DNA of 64,000 nucleotides, from positions 124,001-188,000 of the forward strand of contig NZ_RBIN01000006.1 in the NCBI RefSeq assembly GCF_003633775.1. Reading direction: 5' to 3'. Positions 21,376 through 31,313 of the stretch are shown piece after piece (the first letter of the stretch is position 1; each line of letters opens with the position of its first letter). This stretch comes from Kushneria sinocarnis (lineage in GTDB: Bacteria; Pseudomonadota; Gammaproteobacteria; Pseudomonadales; Halomonadaceae). The translations under genes were made by a program, and so were the position numbers. The notes beneath the pieces are model-generated. The model ran no database searches and was not told the origin of the DNA. It was given only the letters and a program-made list of their open reading frames with translations.

Positions 21376-21384
21376 ATGATAGCA
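21376..21384 (-). promoter_or_regulatory. Candidate extended -10 promoter for sspA
   Basis: On the minus strand TGCTATCAT (21384-21376) is a TG-extended -10 with a 5 of 6 match. It lies about 30 nt before the sspA ATG. No good -35 is present at 17 nt, which is common for extended -10 promoters. Confidence 0.42.
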
Positions 21385-21442
21385 CGTACAGCACCAGGCG
21401 TGTTCGGCCCGGTGCGGTGGATAATGGTCGGAGGGTCGCAAA

Positions 21443-21472
21443 CAAAAACGCCCGGAGCCGAAGGCCCCGGGC
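21443..21472 (-). terminator. Rho-independent terminator for rplM-rpsI
   Basis: On the minus strand the stem GCCCGGGGCC/GGCTCCGGGC with a TTC loop (21472-21450) is followed by GTTTTTGTTT. It begins 20 nt after the rpsI stop and separates the ribosomal operon from sspA-sspB. Confidence 0.85.
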
Positions 21473-21492
21473 GTCGCTGACAGCGAAGCGAA

Positions 21493-21885
21493 TCAGCGCT
21501 TGGAGAACTGCGGACGACGACGTGCCTTGCGCAGTCCCACCTTCTTGCGCTCGACCATGCGCGCATCACGCGTCACATAGCCGGCGCTGCGCAGCGGACG
21601 ACGCAGCTCCTCGTTGTAGTCGATCAGCGCACGGGTGATGCCGTGCCGGATGGCGCCGGCCTGGGCCGAGCCACCACCGCCTTCGACGGTCACGTAGATG
21701 TCGAACTGTTCGCTCAGCTCGGTCAGTTCCAGCGGCTGACGCACCACCATCTGGGCGGTAACGCGGCCGAAGTACTCGTTCAGCTCACGCTGATTGATGG
21801 TAATCTTCCCGCTGCCCGGGCGAAGAAACACGCGCGCGGTGGAAGTCTTGCGACGGCCGGTGCCGTAATATTGCTGCTGTGCCAT
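21493..21885 (-). CDS. rpsI: 30S ribosomal protein S9
   Basis: This is ribosomal protein S9 of the small-subunit head; its C-terminal tail reaches the P site. The 130-residue product begins [18 protein letters not shown] and has the S9 signature [19 protein letters not shown]. It ends in the basic tail RRPQFSKR, whose terminal KR contacts P-site tRNA in known structures. It lies 12 nt after rplM, the usual operon. Confidence 0.99.
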   Translation of the reverse strand: MAQQQYYGTGRRKTSTARVFLRPGSGKITINQRELNEYFGRVTAQMVVRQPLELTELSEQFDIYVTVEGGGGSAQAGAIRHGITRALIDYNEELRRPLRSAGYVTRDARMVERKKVGLRKARRRPQFSKR

Positions 21886-21897
21886 GATCGATCGTCC

Positions 21898-22326
21898 TTA
21901 GAGAGAGAGAGCCTGGGGTTGCTGAGCGGCGTGCGGATGCTCCGCGCCGGCGTAGACCTTGAGCTTGGCGTGCATGGCACGTCCCAGCGGTCCCTTGGGC
22001 AGCATCCCCTTGACGGCAAACTCGATGACGCGCTCGGGAGCGTGATCGATCATCTGCTCGAAATTCATCGAACGCAGTCCACCGGGATAACCGGTATGAC
22101 GATAGTACTGCTTCTGGAATGCCTTCTTGCCGGTCACGCGGACCTTCTCGGCGTTGACCACGATGATGTAGTCGCCGGTGTCGACGTGGGGCGTGTATTC
22201 CGGCTTGTGCTTGCCGCGCAGACGGCGGGCGATCTCGGTCGCGAGGCGACCCAGCGTCTTGTCCGTGGCATCGACGACATACCAGTCGCGTTCCACGGTC
22301 TGCGGTTTGGCGCTGAACGTTTTCAT
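21898..22326 (-). CDS. rplM: 50S ribosomal protein L13
   Basis: This is ribosomal protein L13, an early-assembly large-subunit protein. The 142-residue product starts [20 protein letters not shown] and contains the family signature [22 protein letters not shown]. Length equals E. coli L13. A promoter with a consensus TATAAT lies about 120 nt upstream, and the 5' leader holds a hairpin that may act in the L13 autoregulation reported for E. coli. Confidence 0.99.
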   Translation of the reverse strand: MKTFSAKPQTVERDWYVVDATDKTLGRLATEIARRLRGKHKPEYTPHVDTGDYIIVVNAEKVRVTGKKAFQKQYYRHTGYPGGLRSMNFEQMIDHAPERVIEFAVKGMLPKGPLGRAMHAKLKVYAGAEHPHAAQQPQALSL

Positions 22327-22407
22327 GAATCAATCACTCTGGTGAACACGTGGCTCGCGATGTACCCGGCGTACGGGCCAGTGCGCGGCCAATCCCTATT
22401 TTTCTTG

Positions 22408-22431
22408 GTTGGCGACCAGCAGGCCACCAAC
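22408..22431 (-). promoter_or_regulatory. Hairpin in the rplM-rpsI mRNA leader
   Basis: On the minus strand GTTGGTGGCC/GGTCGCCAAC with a 4-nt loop forms a 10-bp stem including two G-U pairs. It lies inside the predicted leader between the promoter and rplM. It has no U-run, so it is not a terminator. A role in L13 feedback control is inference. Confidence 0.4.
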
Positions 22432-22445
22432 AGCGAGGAGCGCGC

Positions 22446-22475
22446 ATTATACAGAGTCATCGGCATGGCGCGCAA
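22446..22475 (-). promoter_or_regulatory. rplM-rpsI promoter
   Basis: On the minus strand TTGCGC (22475-22470), an 18-nt spacer and a perfect TATAAT (22451-22446) form a strong promoter candidate. It starts just past the zapE stop codon on the same strand, about 120 nt before rplM. Confidence 0.7.
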
Positions 22476-22480
22476 ACCCG

Positions 22481-23644
22481 TTACGGCTTGTGCGGCAGCG
22501 CCAGATACTCCCTGGAACGCATCTCCTGCAGACGGGAGACGGTCCGCTCGAATTCGAAGGCGAGATCGCCTCCGCCATAGAGTGACTCGGGGTCGCACTC
22601 GGCACTCATCAGCAGCTTGACGGCGCGATCGTAGAACTCGTCGACCAGATTGATGAAGCGCCGCGACTGGTTCTCCTTCTGGCTGCCCAGCCGGGGCACG
22701 CCGGAAAGCAGCACCGTATGATACTCCCGGGCCAGCTCGATATAGTCATTCTGACTGCGCGGACCATCGCAGAGGGTGCTGAAATCGAACCACGCCACCC
22801 CTTCACGCAGCCGTCGCGCGGTCAGCTGGCGATGGTTGATGGTCAGGGCCTGATTGCTCTGGCCCTCGCCCCCGGCCAGCCGCCGAAAACTCTCCATCAG
22901 CTGCTGCTCGGCCTGCTCATCGGCCGGAACATGAAAGACCTCGACCTTTTCCAGGGTCCGCAACCGATAATCCACCCCCGAGTCGACATTGACGATCTCG
23001 CAGTGACGATTGAGCAGATCGATGGCGGGCAGAAAGCGTGAGCGCTGCAGGCCATCCCGGTAGAGTTCATCGGGCACGATGTTGGAGGTGGCCACCAGCA
23101 CCACGCCCTGGGCAAACAGGGCTTCGAGCAGGTTGGCGAGAATCATGGCATCGGTGATGTCCTTGACGAAGAACTCATCGAAACAGATGACCCGGGCTTC
23201 CCGTGCCAGACCCGCCGCAATCAGGTTCAGCGGATTCTTCTTGCCCTTGTGGGTTTCCAGTTCACGGTGAATCCGCTGCATGAAGCGATGAAAGTGGGTC
23301 CGCAGCTTGTCCTCGAACGGCAGGCTGTCATGAAAGGTATCCATCAGCCAGGTCTTGCCGCGACCCACTCCACCCCAGAAGTAGAGCCCCCGGATACTCG
23401 GCAGAACCGGCTCCGGCTGCTTCTCCTGACGCCGGCCGAACAGCCCGGATACCCGCTCTTTCAGGCCGCCAGCGCTGCCCGGTTCGGGGTCGGGGCTGGG
23501 CGGCGGCGCACCCACCAGTTCATCGTACAGCCGTTGAAGATGCCTGACCGCTTCCTCCTGGGTCGGGTCATGCTGGAAATCGGCTCGTTCAAGATCAAGG
23601 TGATACTGTTCCAGAGGGGGGCGCTTGCCGGATGATGCTGTCAT
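22481..23644 (-). CDS. zapE: Cell division ATPase ZapE (AFG1-like)
   Basis: ZapE is a cytoplasmic AFG1-family P-loop ATPase that associates with the Z-ring during late division. The 387-residue product has Walker A GGVGRGKT at about residues 91-98, Walker B VICFDEFF, and the LVATSNIVPDELYRDGLQR sensor region. A variable Pro-rich insert (about 46-60) precedes the core. ATG 23644 was chosen; an in-frame TTG at 23656 adds four residues. The gene lies between rplM and zapG, as in E. coli. Confidence 0.93.
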   Translation of the reverse strand: MTASSGKRPPLEQYHLDLERADFQHDPTQEEAVRHLQRLYDELVGAPPPSPDPEPGSAGGLKERVSGLFGRRQEKQPEPVLPSIRGLYFWGGVGRGKTWLMDTFHDSLPFEDKLRTHFHRFMQRIHRELETHKGKKNPLNLIAAGLAREARVICFDEFFVKDITDAMILANLLEALFAQGVVLVATSNIVPDELYRDGLQRSRFLPAIDLLNRHCEIVNVDSGVDYRLRTLEKVEVFHVPADEQAEQQLMESFRRLAGGEGQSNQALTINHRQLTARRLREGVAWFDFSTLCDGPRSQNDYIELAREYHTVLLSGVPRLGSQKENQSRRFINLVDEFYDRAVKLLMSAECDPESLYGGGDLAFEFERTVSRLQEMRSREYLALPHKP

Positions 23645-23804
23645 GTCGCTTCGCAATCCGCTTACGGCTACAGTGATGGCCGTTAGTATAAGAGGCTGTC
23701 GGCGTGCTGTCGCTCATGACAACCGGTGCCCGGTACGTGCAAGAAAGCGACGAGCGTTTTACAGTAGCCGCCTGATTTTCCGACAAGGCAACAAGGAGTT
23801 GTTC

Positions 23805-24266
23805 GTGTCCGATGGTACTACCCTGTGGGGCACTGCCCTGCTGTGTCTGGCAGCCGGTGTCGTCATCGGCATCGCAGCCACCCTGCTGTTCCGACGAACC
23901 GGCCCGGGGCCGCAGCGCACGCGCCGGCGGCTGGCCGAAACCGAACTCGAGCTTGATCGCATGCGCGAGCAGCTCGATCAGCACTTCACCAGTGTTGATG
24001 AGCTGGTCGAGAACCTGCAGCGTCAGAGCGAGGCGCTCCGTCAGCAGATCGGCCGTGATGACCGGCAGCTGCGCGGCAACCGGCATGACCGGGCCCGCTC
24101 GGAGCCACTCGCCGGCGCCGAGGCCGGGCAGGATGATGCCTCCCCGGATGCGCCCCGGGATTATGCCGATGGTGCTCGTGGCACGCTTGATGAAGCGTAT
24201 TTCTCCCGCAGCCGCGACCAGCGCAGCCAGCAGGTCGAGCAGCCGGCCACGCCACCCCGCTACTGA
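23805..24266 (+). CDS. zapG: Z-ring associated membrane protein ZapG (YhcB, DUF1043)
   Basis: ZapG/YhcB is a small inner-membrane protein linked to cell envelope growth and division. The 153-residue product has one N-terminal membrane segment (about residues 7-26, ALLCLAAGVVIGIAATLLF), then a coiled-coil stretch (about 38-85) and a disordered C-terminal tail. Translation probably starts at the GTG at 23805, because AAGGAG lies 6-7 nt before it. An upstream ATG at 23625 has no ribosome site and would place the membrane segment far inside. It is divergent from zapE. Confidence 0.88.
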   Translation: MSDGTTLWGTALLCLAAGVVIGIAATLLFRRTGPGPQRTRRRLAETELELDRMREQLDQHFTSVDELVENLQRQSEALRQQIGRDDRQLRGNRHDRARSEPLAGAEAGQDDASPDAPRDYADGARGTLDEAYFSRSRDQRSQQVEQPATPPRY

Positions 24267-24277
24267 GTCAGCGCTGC

Positions 24278-25045
24278 TCAGACGGGGTTATCGATCTCCA
24301 CGAAGCGATGTTCGAGACCGTGCTGCCCGGCCAGCCACTCTCCGAGGGCGCGAACCCCGTCGCGCTCGGTGGCATGATGGCCGGCCGCTGCATAGGTGAT
24401 TCCCAGCTCGCGTGCCAGATGGGTGGTCCGCTCGGAGATCTCACCCGAGACAAAGGCATCCATGCCGGCGTCGGCAGCCGTCTGGATCATGTCCTGGGCT
24501 CCGCCGGTGCACCAGGCAATCCGCCGTATCGGACGCTGATGCCCTTCAATGACCAGAGGCTTGCGCGCAAGTGCCTGCTCCAGTGACGCCGTTAGCGACT
24601 CGGTCGTCAGTGCCTCCCCGGTATCACCATGAAACAGCAGGCCCTGACCCATGGGCGCATCCAGACTGCCTTCGATCGACCAGCGCATCCGCTGCCCGAG
24701 CAGCGCATTGTTGCCAAGCTCGACATGGGCATCCAGCGGCAGATGCCACGCCACCAGGCTGATATCATGCGCCAGCAGCGTGGCGAGTCGGCGTTTCTTC
24801 ATGCCGACCACCTCGACCGGCTCGTTCTTCCAGAAATAACCGTGATGTACCATGACCATGTCGGCCTGCCACTCCACGGCTTCATCCAGCAGCGCCTGGC
24901 AGGCCGTTACTCCGGTCATGACTCGCCTGACCCGCTCCCGGCCGGCCACCTGCAGGCCGTTCACCGTGAAATCACGAAAGCGTTGCGGTTCCAGCAGACG
25001 GCTCATGTCGCTGATCAGGTCGTTCAGTGGCACTTCGGCTGTCAT
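24278..25045 (-). CDS. NIF3-family dinuclear metal-centre protein (YbgI type)
   Basis: This 255-residue protein belongs to the NIF3/GTP cyclohydrolase I type 2-like family. Metal-binding motifs are visible: MVHHGYFW (about residues 65-72), HLPLDAH and the C-terminal SGEISERTTHLARELG followed by AAGHHATERDGV. The family binds two metal ions and forms hexameric toroids, but its substrate is not settled. The ATG at 25045 gives the family start MTAEVPLNDLIS. It is convergent with zapG (11 nt) and divergent from the DegS-like gene. Confidence 0.9.
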   Translation of the reverse strand: MTAEVPLNDLISDMSRLLEPQRFRDFTVNGLQVAGRERVRRVMTGVTACQALLDEAVEWQADMVMVHHGYFWKNEPVEVVGMKKRRLATLLAHDISLVAWHLPLDAHVELGNNALLGQRMRWSIEGSLDAPMGQGLLFHGDTGEALTTESLTASLEQALARKPLVIEGHQRPIRRIAWCTGGAQDMIQTAADAGMDAFVSGEISERTTHLARELGITYAAAGHHATERDGVRALGEWLAGQHGLEHRFVEIDNPV

Positions 25046-25188
25046 TGGATCAGGCCTCCCGGACAGGAATGTAAATGCAATGGTAGACTGTTGCTGCCGA
25101 GCGGCACCCGGAGTGCCCCGACAATGCCCGTACTGATGACCGATCAGTGCGGGCGCGTGTTTTTTGCAAAGTCGTGGGAGATGTCTGC

Positions 25189-26520
25189 ATGCGCCGACTG
25201 CTGGTATCCCTGATATGGCCGGTGCTGTGTGGTGTACTGCTGGCTGTCGTGCTGCTGGATCACCTGCCCAGCCTGGTCGATACGCCGGCGGCGCACTCGC
25301 CGGCGGCCCGGCAGGACTCGCCGCGCCAGGAGCCGCCCGGCCAGGGCTCACCGCAACAGGACAACCCGACCACCTCCCCGGCCATCACCGCATCCGCTCC
25401 GGTTTCCCGGCAGCCGCCCCGAACCCGCACCGCGGCTCCGCTGAAACGCAGTGATGCCCCCGTCGGCAGCTATGCCGACGCCGTCAGTAGCGCCGCACCG
25501 GCCGTGGTCAACGTCTACTCTTCGCGACTGGTCGAGCAGAAAAAGCATCCTCTGATGTCGGATCCCTTCTTCAAGCAGTTCTTCAGAAAGGGAGACTCCA
25601 ATCGTCAGCGCATGCTGTCGAGTCTCGGTTCGGGCGTTATCGTCAGCCCCGACGGCTACATTCTCACCAACAACCATGTCATCAGCGGTGCCGACGAGAT
25701 TCAGGTCGCCCTGCGAGACGGCCGGGAGACGCTGGCGCAGGTTATCGGCACCGATCCCGAAACCGACCTGGCCGTACTCAGGATCGATCTCGACCATCTG
25801 CCGGTCATCTCACTGGCCGATTCTTCGAAGCTGCGGATCGGCGATGTGGCCCTGGCGATCGGCAATCCCTTCGGGGTGGGCCAGACCGTGACCATGGGTA
25901 TCATCAGCGCCGTGGGCCGCAACCATCTGGGGCTGAATGCCTACGAGGACTTCATTCAGACCGACGCGGCCATCAACCCCGGCAATTCCGGTGGCGCACT
26001 GGTCAATGCCGATGGCGCGCTGGTCGGCATCAATACGGCCATCTTTTCCCGCACCGGGGGCTCCCAGGGAATCGGCTTCGCCATCCCCACCGATCTCGCC
26101 CGCGACATTCTCGACGATATCGTGACCAAAGGGCATGTAGTACGCGGCTGGCTGGGCATCGAAGCGCACGAGGTGCCTTCGGCACTGGCCAATTCGCTCA
26201 ACATCAACGCCCCGCGCGGGGTGGTGGTGTCCGATGTGGTTGACGGCAGCCCGGCCGCCAGGGCCGGTGTCAAGGCCGGCGACGTACTGCTGTCGGTCAA
26301 TGGCAAGACCATGCTCGATGCCCAGAGCGCGATGGTCGATGTTGCCGAACTCGATCCGGGGCAGCAACTGCCGCTGAAACTTTACCGGGACGGCCAAACC
26401 ATCCAGGTGACGGTTACCGTGGGGACCAGGCCGCCGGACGCCCCTGCCGGTCCTGCCGATGAGAGTGTCCAGGGGAATGCCGGCACGCCGCCGACGGCCG
26501 GTGGAGGGACCGGCCCCTAG
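25189..26520 (+). CDS. degS: DegS/AlgW-type periplasmic serine protease, sigma-E pathway
   Basis: This is an HtrA-family protease that senses misfolded outer-membrane proteins and makes the first cut in the anti-sigma-E factor. The 443-residue product has one N-terminal membrane anchor (about residues 5-23), a protease domain with His163 (TNNHVI), Asp193 (TDLAVL) and Ser267 (GNSGGA), and one PDZ domain (about 310-410). A single PDZ domain and the anchor favour DegS/AlgW over DegP. It is longer than E. coli DegS (355) because of a Pro/Gln/Ser-rich linker (about 30-92) and a Pro/Gly-rich tail. Start 25189 has GGGAG upstream. Confidence 0.92.
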   Translation: MRRLLVSLIWPVLCGVLLAVVLLDHLPSLVDTPAAHSPAARQDSPRQEPPGQGSPQQDNPTTSPAITASAPVSRQPPRTRTAAPLKRSDAPVGSYADAVSSAAPAVVNVYSSRLVEQKKHPLMSDPFFKQFFRKGDSNRQRMLSSLGSGVIVSPDGYILTNNHVISGADEIQVALRDGRETLAQVIGTDPETDLAVLRIDLDHLPVISLADSSKLRIGDVALAIGNPFGVGQTVTMGIISAVGRNHLGLNAYEDFIQTDAAINPGNSGGALVNADGALVGINTAIFSRTGGSQGIGFAIPTDLARDILDDIVTKGHVVRGWLGIEAHEVPSALANSLNINAPRGVVVSDVVDGSPAARAGVKAGDVLLSVNGKTMLDAQSAMVDVAELDPGQQLPLKLYRDGQTIQVTVTVGTRPPDAPAGPADESVQGNAGTPPTAGGGTGP

Positions 26521-26532
26521 CCGGGCACCGGT

Positions 26533-27873
26533 TCAGTCCTCATCCTCGCCAATGCGGTTCTCCGCCGAACGGGCATGCGCGGTCAGCGACTCCCCCCGAG
26601 CCAGCACCGAGGCCACACGCCCCAGCCGCGACGCGCCTTTCGGGGAGCACTGGATCAGCGACGAGCGCTTCTGGAAGTCCTGGACTCCCAGCGGTGACGA
26701 GAAGCGAGCGGAGCCCGAAGTGGGCAGCACATGGTTGGGACCGGCGCAGTAATCTCCCAGCACCTCGGCAGTGTAGCGACCCATGAAGATGGCGCCGGCA
26801 TGGCGAATCTGACCGACCATTGCCTCGGGCGTCTCGACCGAGAGCTCCAGATGCTCCGGTGCCACCCGGTTGGCCAGCTCGATCGCTTCCGCCTCACTGG
26901 CCACCTCGATCAGGGCACCGCGCCGTCCGAGTGATGCAGCAATGATGTCACGCCGCTCCATGGTCGGCAGTAGCCGTGCCATGCTGGCCTCGACGGCATC
27001 GAGATGCGCCCGATCCCAGCTGATCAGAATCGACTGGGCATCCTCGTCGTGCTCGGCCTGGGAGAACAGGTCCATGGCCAGCCAGTCGGGATCGGTACCG
27101 CCGTCGGAGACGATCAGAATCTCCGAGGGCCCGGCAATCATGTCAATGCCGACCAGACCGAATACCGCACGCTTGGCAGTCGCCACATAGATGTTGCCGG
27201 GACCCACTATCTTGTCCACACGGGGCACGCTCTCGGTACCGTAGGCGAGCGCCGCCACTGCCTGGGCCCCTCCCACGGTGACCACCCGATCGACACCGGC
27301 CACGTGCGCCGCTGCCAGCACCAGCTCGTTGATCACGCCATCCGGGGTGGGGACCACCATCACGATCTCGGCGACCCCGGCCACCCGCGCCGGCACCACA
27401 TTCATCAGTACCGACGAGGGGTAGGCCGCCTTGCCACCGGGGACATAGACGCCCACGCGGTCCAGCGGAGTGACCTGCTGGCCCAGCAGCGTGCCGTCCT
27501 CATCGCGCCACGACCAGGAGTCCGAGCGCTGACGGTGGTGGTAGTCGCGAATGCGCCTTTCGGCCGTCGCCAGGGCTTCGCGTTCGGTCTGTTCGAGCCC
27601 TTCGAAGGCCTGTCGCAGCCGGGCGGTCTCCAGCGTCAGCGCTGTCATGTCCGGGGCATCGAGCCGATCGAAGCGCCGGGTATACTCCAGCAGGGCCTCA
27701 TCGCCGCGGCTGCGAACCCCCTGCAGGATCTCGTCGACCCGCTGCTGCACCTCGACACTGGAAACACTCTCCCAGTCGAGCAGCGCATCGAGCCGCTGGT
27801 TGAAATCGGCGTCGCGGGTGGAGAGTCGTGCCGGCCCCTCCGGCAGGGTTCGGGAGTCTCGGGTTTCGGACAT
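26533..27873 (-). CDS. hisD: Histidinol dehydrogenase
   Basis: HisD oxidises L-histidinol to L-histidine in two NAD-dependent steps. The 446-residue product contains the family motifs [26 protein letters not shown], the catalytic VAPEHLEL and the C-terminal [25 protein letters not shown]. The ATG at 27873 (MSETRDS) fits family length; the frame is open further upstream. It follows hisG by 61 nt. The hisC gene that often follows is not here; a convergent DegS-like gene lies beyond. Confidence 0.97.
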   Translation of the reverse strand: MSETRDSRTLPEGPARLSTRDADFNQRLDALLDWESVSSVEVQQRVDEILQGVRSRGDEALLEYTRRFDRLDAPDMTALTLETARLRQAFEGLEQTEREALATAERRIRDYHHRQRSDSWSWRDEDGTLLGQQVTPLDRVGVYVPGGKAAYPSSVLMNVVPARVAGVAEIVMVVPTPDGVINELVLAAAHVAGVDRVVTVGGAQAVAALAYGTESVPRVDKIVGPGNIYVATAKRAVFGLVGIDMIAGPSEILIVSDGGTDPDWLAMDLFSQAEHDEDAQSILISWDRAHLDAVEASMARLLPTMERRDIIAASLGRRGALIEVASEAEAIELANRVAPEHLELSVETPEAMVGQIRHAGAIFMGRYTAEVLGDYCAGPNHVLPTSGSARFSSPLGVQDFQKRSSLIQCSPKGASRLGRVASVLARGESLTAHARSAENRIGEDED

Positions 27874-27934
27874 GATCGGTTTCTCGCAGGGCTCCGACAG
27901 GATGACAGGCGGAGTACAGGATGAACGGGACGTC

Positions 27935-28594
27935 TCAGCCGATGGCGGAGGCGTCCGGATTGCGCACTTCAACAGCGCGACGCAGCTGTTCGATCAGCGG
28001 CATCAGTCGTTCGTGCTGCATGGTCATCGATGCCTTGTTGACGACCAGCCGGGTACTGATGTCGGCAATCAGTTCGCGCGGTGCCATGCCATTGGCACGC
28101 AAGGTGTTACCGGTATCGACGATATCGACGATTTCATCGGCCAGATTCATCAGCGGGGCCAGTTCCATGGCCCCATAGAGCTTGATGACTTCGGCCTGGA
28201 TACCCTGTTCGGCATAGTAGCGCCGGGCCAGGTTGACGAACTTGGTTGCAACCCGGCGGCGCGCCCGTCCCGGTGACTGGCCCTCGATGCCGGCGGTCAT
28301 CAGCCGGCAGCGGGAGATGCGCAGGTCCAGCGGCTCATAGAGCCCGTCGGCGCCGTGCTCGAGCAGCACGTCGCGTCCGGCAACCCCCAGATCGGCAGCG
28401 CCTAGCTGCACATAGGTCGGCACATCCACTGCACGCAGCATGACCAGCTTGACGTTTTCCAGATTGGTGTCGAACAGCAGCTTGCGGCTCTTGTCCAGTG
28501 ACTCTGCCGGCTCGATACCGGCATCCGCCAGCAGGGGCAGTGTCTCTTCGAGAATGCGTCCCTTCGACAGGGCGAAGATCAGCGGCTTGCTCAT
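27935..28594 (-). CDS. hisG: ATP phosphoribosyltransferase catalytic subunit HisG (short form)
   Basis: HisG condenses ATP with PRPP, the first committed step of histidine synthesis. The 219-residue product lacks the C-terminal regulatory ACT-like domain of long forms, so it should need the HisZ regulatory subunit encoded elsewhere. Motifs [36 protein letters not shown] and [12 protein letters not shown] are present. ATG 28594 gives the normal start [13 protein letters not shown]. It is 25 nt downstream of murA. Confidence 0.96.
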   Translation of the reverse strand: MSKPLIFALSKGRILEETLPLLADAGIEPAESLDKSRKLLFDTNLENVKLVMLRAVDVPTYVQLGAADLGVAGRDVLLEHGADGLYEPLDLRISRCRLMTAGIEGQSPGRARRRVATKFVNLARRYYAEQGIQAEVIKLYGAMELAPLMNLADEIVDIVDTGNTLRANGMAPRELIADISTRLVVNKASMTMQHERLMPLIEQLRRAVEVRNPDASAIG

Positions 28595-28619
28595 GATCGC
28601 TTGCGAACCTCTCGTGACC

Positions 28620-29897
<1,278 letters not shown>

Positions 29898-30149
29898 TCA
29901 GGTCCGACCGTTGTCGAGCGCAGCCCACTGCTCCGGCGTGTAGGTCTTGATACTGACCGCATGCAGCGCACCACTGGCAATTTCCTCGGAAAGTGCACCG
30001 TAGATCAGCTGCTGGGCCTTCACTCGCGAGAGTTCGGCAAAGCGCTCGCTCACGGCAGTAACCTGAAAATTGCAGCCTTCGCCCTGGATATGAAACTCGC
30101 AGTCATCGAGCTGTTCATTCAGGCGCTGCTGCACTTGCTCGGGTTGCAT
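29898..30149 (-). CDS. ibaG: BolA-family protein IbaG (YrbA)
   Basis: IbaG is a small BolA-family protein; members bind monothiol glutaredoxins and [2Fe-2S] clusters, and IbaG is linked to acid response. The 83-residue product shows the BolA core NFQVTAVSERFAELSRVKAQQLIYGAL with a C-terminal helix. GAGGAGG lies about 8 nt before the ATG. It is 18 nt upstream of murA. A GC-rich hairpin lies in the 157-nt gap between mlaB and this gene. Confidence 0.93.
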   Translation of the reverse strand: MQPEQVQQRLNEQLDDCEFHIQGEGCNFQVTAVSERFAELSRVKAQQLIYGALSEEIASGALHAVSIKTYTPEQWAALDNGRT

Positions 30150-30306
30150 GTGCTGTCCTCCTCATGCCCACGGTTGCCGGGCGTATGTGAAAAGTGGTGC
30201 CCATGGTAAATGAAAACCCGTATCACGTGCGACTCGCTGCCGTGATTCTCATGGGGAAGCATCAGGGCGACCACGCCGCCCGGGACGGCGTGGCCGGCAG
30301 CGGCTG

Positions 30307-30636
30307 TCAGCAGGTTTCGCTTTCAACCGGAAAGACTTCGCTCAGATCGGCCAGCTCGATCAGTTCATGCAGACGCTCCGACAGCACGATCCTGTCCACG
30401 GAGAGTGACAGGCGCTGTGCGGCCCGCATCCATTCGAGCATGACCGACAGCATGGCGCTGCTGATGCGATGGACCCCGCAGGCGTCGAAGGTAACGGCAC
30501 AGCTCTGCGACTCGAGCCAGCTGACACCCGCCCGCGCCAGTTCGGCGGCATCATCGAAATCCGGAAACCCGGTGACGCGCAGGGTGCCGGCTTCGGCCTG
30601 CAGGCAGACCTCCTTGCGCTCCAGCAGGGTTTCCAT
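30307..30636 (-). CDS. mlaB: Phospholipid transport system STAS protein MlaB
   Basis: MlaB is the cytoplasmic STAS-domain subunit that binds the MlaF ATPase and stabilises the MlaFEDB importer. The 109-residue product has STAS features, including the conserved segment VTFDACGVHRISSAMLSVMLEW; a Ser at the usual STAS position is kept. Its ATG overlaps the mlaC stop by one base (TGATG); a GTG one codon upstream is also possible. It ends the mlaFEDCB run. Confidence 0.9.
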   Translation of the reverse strand: METLLERKEVCLQAEAGTLRVTGFPDFDDAAELARAGVSWLESQSCAVTFDACGVHRISSAMLSVMLEWMRAAQRLSLSVDRIVLSERLHELIELADLSEVFPVESETC

Positions 30637-31280
30637 CACTGCTCCTCGCCACCCTGCTCGAGATCGACGTCTTCCGGCGACCAGTTGCTGATCACCCTGT
30701 CATAGTCGCGATTGTTGTCGCGCATGGCCTGATCGAACTGGTTGCGATAGGTCAGCCCGAGATTGATGCCGTTGACCACCACGTTGACCACCTTCCACTG
30801 ACCATCACGCTGCTTCAGGGTATAGGAGACCGGATAGCGCTCCCCGCTGTCGGAGACCACTTCCATCTGCACGGTCGCCTGATCCTCATAGCGCTGCTGA
30901 TCATTGTCGAGCACGTTGATCGACTGGTAGTTGAAGGTCACCAGCCCCTGGGCATAGGTATCGATCAGGGTCTGCTTGAAGACATCGGCAAAGCGCGAGC
31001 GCTGCTCGGGCGAGGCAGGCCGGAAGTACTTGCCCATCACGCTGGCTGCGGCATAGCGCCAGTCGACGATCGGCCCAACAGTGTTGTCGACCACCTGCTC
31101 GAGCTCGTCACCATGCTCACGGTAGTACTGCTGACGGCTGTCGATCTTCGACATCAGCTGCTGCACGCTGTCACGCACCACCTGTTCCGGCGACTGCTGA
31201 TCGGCGGCCTGAACCGCGCCTGCCACCAGACCGAACGAAAGCAGCAGCGTGGCCATGCAGCTCTTGAATGGCATTCTCAT
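30636..31280 (-). CDS. mlaC: Periplasmic phospholipid-binding protein MlaC
   Basis: MlaC carries phospholipids across the periplasm between the MlaA-porin complex and MlaFEDB. The 214-residue product has a cleavable signal peptide ending near AVQAA (about residue 25). The MlaC/Ttg2D fold follows, with MGKYFRPASPEQRSRFADVF and DGQWKVVNVVVNGINLGLTYR. GGAGAAG lies about 8 nt before the ATG. It follows mlaD by 33 nt. Confidence 0.95.
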   Translation of the reverse strand: MRMPFKSCMATLLLSFGLVAGAVQAADQQSPEQVVRDSVQQLMSKIDSRQQYYREHGDELEQVVDNTVGPIVDWRYAAASVMGKYFRPASPEQRSRFADVFKQTLIDTYAQGLVTFNYQSINVLDNDQQRYEDQATVQMEVVSDSGERYPVSYTLKQRDGQWKVVNVVVNGINLGLTYRNQFDQAMRDNNRDYDRVISNWSPEDVDLEQGGEEQ

Positions 31281-31313
31281 CGGGACTTCTCCTTGTACCG
31301 CCAGTGCGGCAGG

